Below, piece after piece: positions 58,261 through 64,000 of a DNA stretch of 64,000 nucleotides. Origin of the DNA: Erodium maritimum (Eukaryota > Streptophyta > Magnoliopsida > Geraniales > Geraniaceae); the NCBI GenBank assembly GCA_963921825.1, contig OY997592.1, positions 57,122,336 to 57,186,335 of the forward strand, in the 5' to 3' direction. The notes under the pieces are model-generated. The model saw nothing but the letters and a program-made list of their open reading frames with translations, made no database searches and had not been told where the DNA came from. The position numbers and the translations under genes were made by a program. Positions within the stretch are counted from its first letter, which is position 1, and every line of letters starts with the position of its first letter.

Positions 58261-59055
58261 CTCTGCTCCTACGACACTACTAAGTGTCACATGCGTTTCC
58301 AATCTTCGATAACCTACCTAACCCACGACACCCCAAGTGTCACATGCATTTCTAATATTCGATAACCTACTTAACCCACGACACCCCAGTGTCACATACA
58401 TTTCTACTGTTAACTTTCCCTAGTCAGGGCCGAGATCCGGCTACTTTTCCCTACCTCGTGCGTGTTCTCCAAAAGTGCTCAACTAAACCCCGACGTGATC
58501 CCAGTCACTTGCCTAGCTTCCCTTTCCCTTGGTCCGCAGCACGATCTAAAAGAACACAATTTAAATACTTTTAAGTTCGCAGACATAAACTGGAATTTAA
58601 TAAACTTGACGCCCAAAAGTAAACCCGACAATGTCGATCACTCCCAAACTTCCCAATTACTCGACATTGTCGATAATGGACCCGGAAAGGCCCGATTTGC
58701 CCGACATGGTGAATCTGCCCGGGTTTTGAAAACGCCCTTCCGGGGCTCCGAAAATTCCCGTTTTCGTTTCTACGGTCTTCGAATAATTCAAGGGTTCCAA
58801 CGCAATCGACGGAATCAATTTCCGAAAATCTCACGAATTACAAACCCTAAAACCCCATCTCTCAAAATAAGCCGGTAATCCACAAGAGAACAAATCGAAT
58901 CTCTTGTTACCGACCTACTCTACAAACATCAACAATAATTATCCTTATCTACTGAAACTTTCTTTCTCAGTGCCTTACTGCTCTTGCTCCACTAAATAAA
59001 CTACCACTTGAAATTAAGAGTATTAAATGTTCAAGATTCAGTCCCTGAGTAAGGA

Positions 59056-59165
59056 TGTGAATCTGTTTATGCTTCAACATACATGGAGCAATAAATGAAT
59101 ATGAGCATTAATGTGAATCTGTTTATGCTTCAGCATACATGGAGCAATAAATGAATATGAGCATT
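59056..59165. repeat. 55-bp tandem duplication
   Basis: Two adjacent copies run from GTGAATCTGTTTATGCTTCA to GAATATGAGCATTAAT, differing at one or two positions, within the foreign insert of solo LTR 3. Confidence 0.85.
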
Positions 59166-60407
59166 AATGCTCCTTCCACAGCAACCAAAACAAGGAAAAC
59201 ATACCAAGTAGATGATGTTATGCACGCAAATCAAAGGACGAATAAGGAAGCTTCAACATTTGCTCCCCTCTCGGACGTCAGCTTCGTCTCAACCCTAAAG
59301 TGAAGCTGATGCTCTCTATACTGAAAGATGAGCCGCCATCAACCAAGCAACCATTTTGCTTGTTCTCTGTCCAAAGGCACAACACACCCATGCCTCTTCC
59401 TTTTATTTTGTTCAATATTACCTAACACCACCACTTGTGTGACAAGTGGCAAGTGGCAAGTGGGAAGTGGGTCCCACCCTTTAAACAAATATCTTTGAAG
59501 ATATTTTTCTGTCAGATTCGCGAAATTCGGACGTTTCGGGCCCCGAACGGGCGCTTTTTCCAAGAAATTACGAAACTTCATGGGCTACAAGGAAACGGCT
59601 CAACTAAGACCGCTGCGACGACGGCTAAGCTTTTTGGATCTAAAACGGTCCTCGAATGGACCAAAACGTCGCTCGGTTGACTTTTCCAGCGAAAAGTCAC
59701 CATTTCCCAAATTGGTCAGAAAGTTGCCCTGAGTTCCCCGGAACTCACTTTGGTCGATGACGGGGTCAACTTAGGTCCGGTATGACCCTCAGAGTCAATT
59801 TCAGGTTTAATTAAGTGCCTGACCAAAAATTTTAAATTTTCCTGTTTTTCGCAGGTTTGACTAGCGTTGACCGGAAGTGGTTATTACAGCAGCGTTTAGG
59901 CAATACCTTGAGCAGTACTCCCTGTTCAGTTTTCCAACCACCACCCCTCTTCTTGCCTGTCTATGTGGTGATTTCAATACCGTCTACGAAAGTTATATTG
60001 TCGAGTTCATGTTCGGTCCCACTCCACACGACGAAAAGAGTCATCTCCATGGGACCAAGCAGCGTTTCAGCACCACCTTGAGCAGTCCTCGTCAGTTTCG
60101 TCCTTTTCCTAGTTTACGTGTTACTGATGAGTTCAGGTTCGGTCGTACTCCACACGATGAAAAAGTCATCTCCATGGGATCAAGCAGCATTTAGACACCA
60201 CCTTGAGCAATACTCATCAGTTTCGTCAACTTTTTAGTTTACTTTTTCTGTATGCCTATATGGATTTTTCAAAACCGTTCTAAACGATCATCATATTCTA
60301 GAGTTATTTATTAAGGGACCTTCTAGGACTCTATGCATTGTAATGACTCTCTTTTATTTTTAATAATATATATAACTTTTAGTAAAAAAAAAAGTATTCT
60401 AGTTAAC

Positions 60408-60566
60408 CTTTTCTTTTTTGTTTTATGTTTGTTTTTGAAAGAACCTACAGACCCTAACCAGAAGGTATGACAATAGACCGATTAGAGTATTTAGACTCGA
60501 AACATGAGCGTAATTACGAAAATACCATAACGACAAATGTACGAACAATTTAACAAAGATATATAT
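60408..60566. other. AT-rich spacer
   Basis: Short AT-rich flank between R5 and the fold-back MITE; nothing recognisable. Confidence 0.4.
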
Positions 60567-61038
60567 GGGTTAAATACCAAAACTTACTCTTGAGTATTGG
60601 TCACGAATACTACAATACCCAACGTTTCAAAATGACAAATGCACTACCTTAAGTACAGGTCACGCGATTTTGTTAGTAAAAATGGACGAAATATTCCATT
60701 TCGTTAGTCACATGACCTCAGGTGTCATATAATGGATGGTAAAATGATATTTTTCCCTTAAGTATTTGACATCTATACATTATATAAGGAACAATAACGA
60801 CAGTACCATGATAATTTTCCTTATAAAAGTATAAAGGTCAAATAATTAAAGGAAGAAACATAATTTTACAATCCATTATATGAAACTTGAGGTCATATGA
60901 CTAACAAAATGAAATATTTTGTTCATTTTTACTAACTAAATCGCGTGACCAACACTTAAGGTAATGCATTTGTCATTTTGAAACGTTGGGTAGTGTAGTG
61001 TTCGTGACCAATACTTAAGAGTAAGTTTCGATATGTAA

Positions 61039-61040
<2 letters not shown>
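60567..61040. mobile_element. Fold-back MITE with inverted repeats of about 170 bp
   Basis: The left arm (from GGGTTAAATACC through TTGGTCACGAATACTAC to CATATAATGGAT, about 60567-60737) is repeated inverted at about 60870-61040 with scattered mismatches, roughly 15 percent. The core of about 130 bp is AT-rich and non-coding. The long arms suggest a MULE-type MITE, but the flanks are (AT)n, so the target duplication cannot be read. It is older than the MITE at 14321. Confidence 0.8.

Positions 61041-61099
<59 letters not shown>
61041..61099. repeat. (AT)n microsatellite
   Basis: About 29 AT units directly follow the fold-back MITE and end in ATAATATACG. Confidence 0.97.
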
Positions 61100-61104
<5 letters not shown>

Positions 61105-61110
61105 CGATAT

Positions 61111-61640
61111 TTAGTACAAAAGGATGACGGGTCTAAAAAACGAAACAACAAAACGATGTGGATAACATACGAACACGAGCATAACCGTCGACCCGACATG
61201 ATCTCCGCGCTCATGCACTCCTTGATTCGCTTTCGGACAATTCTTCCAAGCCCATTTCATAAAATCGAGACCATCGATGTAATCTAGGAACCCGGACATT
61301 TCATTAACACGCATTAAGTAAGCGTTTTCGGCTGGCTTCCACATATATAAATCTCCAAAAATGAGTATGAAGATGTAGCAGAACCTATACATGCACTTAA
61401 TGGTCACTATTTCCAATATTTTTAAATACTCTTCCAAGCTATCGCTTGAGGAGCCGTAACACAATTGGCATATGGCTGAAGTATACTTTTGGTACGGGGA
61501 TAAAATTGGGGTAACCTCGACAATTTTCTTTTTGCACGAAGAAATCATCAAATTGGACGACGCCTTCTGTAATCTTCATAAAAACTTCCCTTGACATACG
61601 AAACGTTGACCAAACATAGGACGAGGGACCAAGGGCCACG
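61111..61640 (-). pseudogene. PIF/Harbinger transposase fragment
   Basis: The minus frames 61639-61439 and 61551-61111 contain FRMSREVFMKITEGVVQFDD and FFVQKENCRGYPNF, then GSSSDSLEEYLKI and FMKWAWKNCPKANQGVHERG. These are typical of the plant transposon protein family (Harbinger-type nuclease, DDE_4), where MRR-x-LF and C-M-H-W-x-W-K-N-C-P motifs are expected. A frameshift lies near 61500. The N- and C-terminal thirds are missing, so it cannot encode a transposase. It abuts Copia#3. Confidence 0.88.
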
Positions 61641-63001
61641 TCCGCTCAAAAGAAACGCCAGCATGGCGTTTATGAAAAAAATACAAATACACCGAATAAC
61701 ATTGGTATTTGGAGGATGAGGGACCAAGGCCCACGTTCAATTACTAGTAAGAGCAGAGTATTCGTCAATCATGACCGATTTCCAATTAGGATCAAGTAGT
61801 GCGGCTTGGTGGTTGGGTGGTAATGGAGAGATACCCGAGGAAACAGATAAGTTAAAAAGTTGTTTCGGTCGGAGGATACCACGCTTCCCACGAGTAGCCA
61901 TGGGGTGAACATTTTGAGGATCCCCACGGGGAGGTCATGGTACAAGAACGACCAAGGGAGTAGGAGTGGGGAAATCCGATGATGGGTCATATGTCAGTAT
62001 GGGGTTGGTATGAGGTTCATCAAACAATACATGAGCATGGGTAAGTAAAGGGGAAACAAGGGAGTCCAAAATTGCAAAAGGGCCTCGGGTTGGGGTTAGC
62101 TGGTGTAGAAAAAAGAAAATTGGACTCATCAAAAACAACATGTCGTGAGATAAGAATCTTACTCATCGAGATGTCAAAACATTTGTATGCTTTGTGGTTG
62201 GAGGGAACCCCAAGAAAACACAAGGATCAGATCGCTGAGCGAGTTTATGAATAGTGTCTGGAGGAAATAAATGATAACACAAACAACCAAAGACACGAAG
62301 ATGATCATAAGTGGGATCACGATGATAAAGCACCTTAGTCGGAGTGAAAAAATTCAAAGTGCGACTCGGAGTAATATTGAGCAGGTACGTGGCCATGGAA
62401 AGATAATGATGCCAAAAATATGCGGGAACCAAGGAATGACTCAAAATGGACTGCCAGACGTTATTAATCGAAAGATCTTTCGTTCCACACGATTATTTTG
62501 GAAGGATGTGTATGGAAACAAAAACTTGAAAACCATCCCGTTAGTGGAACAAAACTTGTGAAAAGAACGATTATCAAATTCTTTGCCATTATCACATTGA
62601 AAAGAATTAATTTTGCAACCGAATTGAGTAGAAACATGTGCACTAAACTCACTAAATACGAAGAACACCTGTGATTTAGCATTCAAAGGAAAAATCCATA
62701 GGAAATTGAATAATCAGCCAAAAAAGCACATAATACTTATGACCAAAAGAGCTCAAAATAGGAGACGTCTAGAAATCACAATGAATAATGTCAAATGGGG
62801 ATAATGTAGATGAAACTGAATCCATAAAAGGCAACCGGACTTGTTTACCATAAACACAAGCCGGACAAACAAAGTCCAATTTTTTATTACATGAAATAGA
62901 GTTTTACGAACAAATAGACCTAAAAACAGCGGGGCAAGGATTGCCTAACCGACTATGCCAAATTGAAGATGAAACAACAGCTAAAGCAACGAGAGGAGAT
63001 G
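61641..63001 (-). pseudogene. Copia#3: GAG-pre-integrase, integrase and start of reverse transcriptase
   Basis: On minus, 63000-62700 holds WHSRLGNPCPAVF and the C-x2-C-x-x-G-K block CPACVYGKQVRLPF (GAG-pre-integrase). 62686-62441 has FQCDNGKEFDN, and 62444-62163 has PAYFWHHYLSMATYLLN and HLRVFGCLCYHLFPP (integrase core to C-terminus). The linker follows, then DPNWKSVMIDEYSAL and LGPSSSKYQC near 61790-61680, the beginning of reverse transcriptase. Many stops and shifts are present. The upstream part is cut by the LTR at 63002 and the downstream part by the Harbinger fragment. Confidence 0.88.
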
Positions 63002-64000
63002 TGTAAGACCCGCTTCCGGTCGAACCGATGACTCAAGAAGTCACTCGGGACTTTTACGGAACCCCAAACAAATTAGCCATCATCACGGTTGGCTTCAGGG
63101 GAGAAATCCCTTTCGTTTGAGTATAATATTGGAGAAAGTCAATTTTGGTCAAAACGAGACTTTTTATCGACTAAAAGCATTATTCCTAGTGTGCTGGAAT
63201 TTAATGTGGGAAAAATAAATCACCTTTGGACACTTGTCCCCTTGTGGTTGGAAGAGAGAAAAAGGGATAGTCATAGACTCTTTTACCCTCCCAAAAGCTA
63301 CTACAAGAATTTCTAGCTCAAGGGCTTTTTGGACATTGCTACATCTAGGTATTATATGAGATTGGAATAGCAAATTCAACTCATATTTGTTGGTGTGGCC
63401 GAAAATTGGAGGAGGAGCAAAGGAGAAGAGCTCCCATGGAGGTTTGAAGGAAAATCAAGGAAGAAGATGCCACTTGAAGTCTTCCTCTAGCCATCCCTCC
63501 TCAAAATCACCACCTTCTTCTTCATCTCAACATTCTAGAGGTAATGGAACTCTCTAATCCTCATTTCTCTTCATCTATTTTCATGGGTTTTGGGTGAAAT
63601 TGCTAGATGTTGTTGGGTTTGAGTGGAAATGGTGGGAGATGTTGTTGATAAGAAGCTTTGTTGGATTTGTGTTGAGAAATCATTGGTTTGTTGGAGCTTT
63701 TGAGTTGAGTTTGATTTGATGAATCATTGGAAACTTGTTTGTGTGTTGATTCCTACCATGGGTAGAGGAGTATTGAAGGATTTGGACTGTTTTGGGAGTT
63801 GGAAGGGGTAAAATTCTGGGTTTGAAGGTGGTTTTTCGGAGAAAAGGAGCTGGAGGTTGAAGAAGGGCGAAACTGCCCTGGTGCGCCACGGATCCATGAC
63901 GGATCCCGTGACGGGCGGCGTCACGGCTCCGTGAGGGAGTCCGTGACGGCACTCGTCACGGCTCCGTGACGGTAACCGTGAGGGTTAACGTCACGGATCC
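63002..64000 (+). mobile_element. LTR-like sequence entering from 63002, incomplete at the window end
   Basis: It begins TGTAAGACCCGCTTCCGG directly at the point where Copia#3 similarity stops, as expected for an LTR inserted there (preceding five bases AGATG). It is non-coding, with a long leader-like part (63400-63620). It ends in a GC-rich repetitive block from about 63885 with GTCACGG/CCGTGAC motifs. The other end lies outside the window, so its target duplication cannot be tested. Gypsy type is likely but unproven. Confidence 0.5.
63885..64000. repeat. CGTCACGG/CCGTGACG short repeat block
   Basis: Several copies of CCGTGACGG and GTCACGGCTCCGTGA alternate in both orientations, so the block is rich in short palindromes. 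It continues past the window edge. Confidence 0.85.

Larger units (their letters stand above)
56616..59888 (+). mobile_element. Giant solo LTR 3 (3273 bp), nested in R5
   Basis: It runs TGTCACGCCCCAATTTCAG...GTGGTTATTACA, flanked by GCAGT (56611-56615) and GCAGC (59889-59893), a 5-bp duplication with one mismatch. Arrays resemble those of solo LTR 1 (57-60-bp units at about 57540-58010, then 38-bp and 57-bp units to about 58260). Between about 58830 and 59400 the usual family sequence is replaced by unrelated AT-rich DNA containing a 55-bp tandem duplication. The 3' part (from about 59440) returns to the family sequence. Confidence 0.88.
56121..60392 (+). mobile_element. Retroposon R5 split by giant solo LTR 3
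   Basis: AGTAGTCTAGTTAAC (56106-56120) and AGTATTCTAGTTAAC (60393-60407) form a 15-bp target duplication with one mismatch around a plus-strand element ending in ACTTTTAGT plus polyA (60376-60392). Part one (56121-56615) has TTAGGGTTCCC near 56158, a CCTCTCTCGATTTTGGAT segment and a T-rich stretch with CTAGGTCAATGACC as in R1 and R2. Part two (59894-60392) has three GCAGCGTTTAGGC-type modules (near 59889, 60058 and 60183) with GGTTCGGTC motifs. Without the LTR it is about 1.0 kb. No conserved frame is present. Confidence 0.78.

Overview
This is nuclear DNA of a flowering plant, probably a eudicot. Three things point that way. Two host genes carry spliceosomal introns and belong to plant families. 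The transposon fauna is plant-type: Copia, plant L1-like LINEs, hAT, MULE and PIF/Harbinger. Intergenic DNA is AT-rich and packed with nested insertions. No bacterial signals, CRISPR arrays or operons are present.

Only two host genes can be supported, both on the minus strand and both apparently intact. (1) 21825-25367 is a three-exon gene for a circularly permuted GTPase of the NOA1/BPG2/YqeH group (566 aa), probably organellar and involved in ribosome assembly. Its first intron holds a hAT-type element. (2) 41588-43095 is a SINAT-type (seven in absentia) RING E3 ubiquitin ligase (306 aa, three coding exons). It has a non-coding first exon and a leader intron, so the transcription unit starts near 44465. 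A solo LTR lies 280 bp past its stop codon.

Nearly everything else is mobile DNA. From left to right: GC-rich retroposon-like leader (1-960); retroposon R1 with a target duplication, split by a Copia-type LTR (1501-4685); degenerate Copia#1 (5214-9530) ending in a fragment of the R family; retroposons R2 (10298-11561), an unnamed one (11791-13106) and R3 (13354-14224); a near-pristine MULE-type MITE (14321-14706); a further retroposon-like block (14800-16440); LINE#1 (about 16565-21290); the GTPase gene; a MULE remnant (about 26720-28890); Copia#2 (28896-38082), split by both a 3.4-kb solo LTR and a 2.1-kb hAT element; retroposons R6 and R7; a 517-bp solo LTR; the SINAT gene; a poorly understood stretch (44560-48540); LINE#2 (48548-53580), split by a second giant solo LTR; retroposon R4 with a perfect 19-bp target duplication; retroposon R5, split by a third giant solo LTR (56121-60392); a fold-back MITE; a Harbinger transposase fragment; Copia#3; and the start of another LTR running off the right edge.

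The labels R1-R7, LINE#1/2 and Copia#1-3 are local working names. The most unusual items are a polyA-tailed retroposon family (R1, R2, R5 and a truncated copy) built around a repeated GCAGCGTTTAGGC module, and three giant solo LTRs of one family that carry different tandem-repeat arrays. I did not find a new gene system. The novelty here is in transposon structure and nesting. Boundaries marked by target-site duplications were read directly from the sequence; family assignments rest on recognisable protein motifs.
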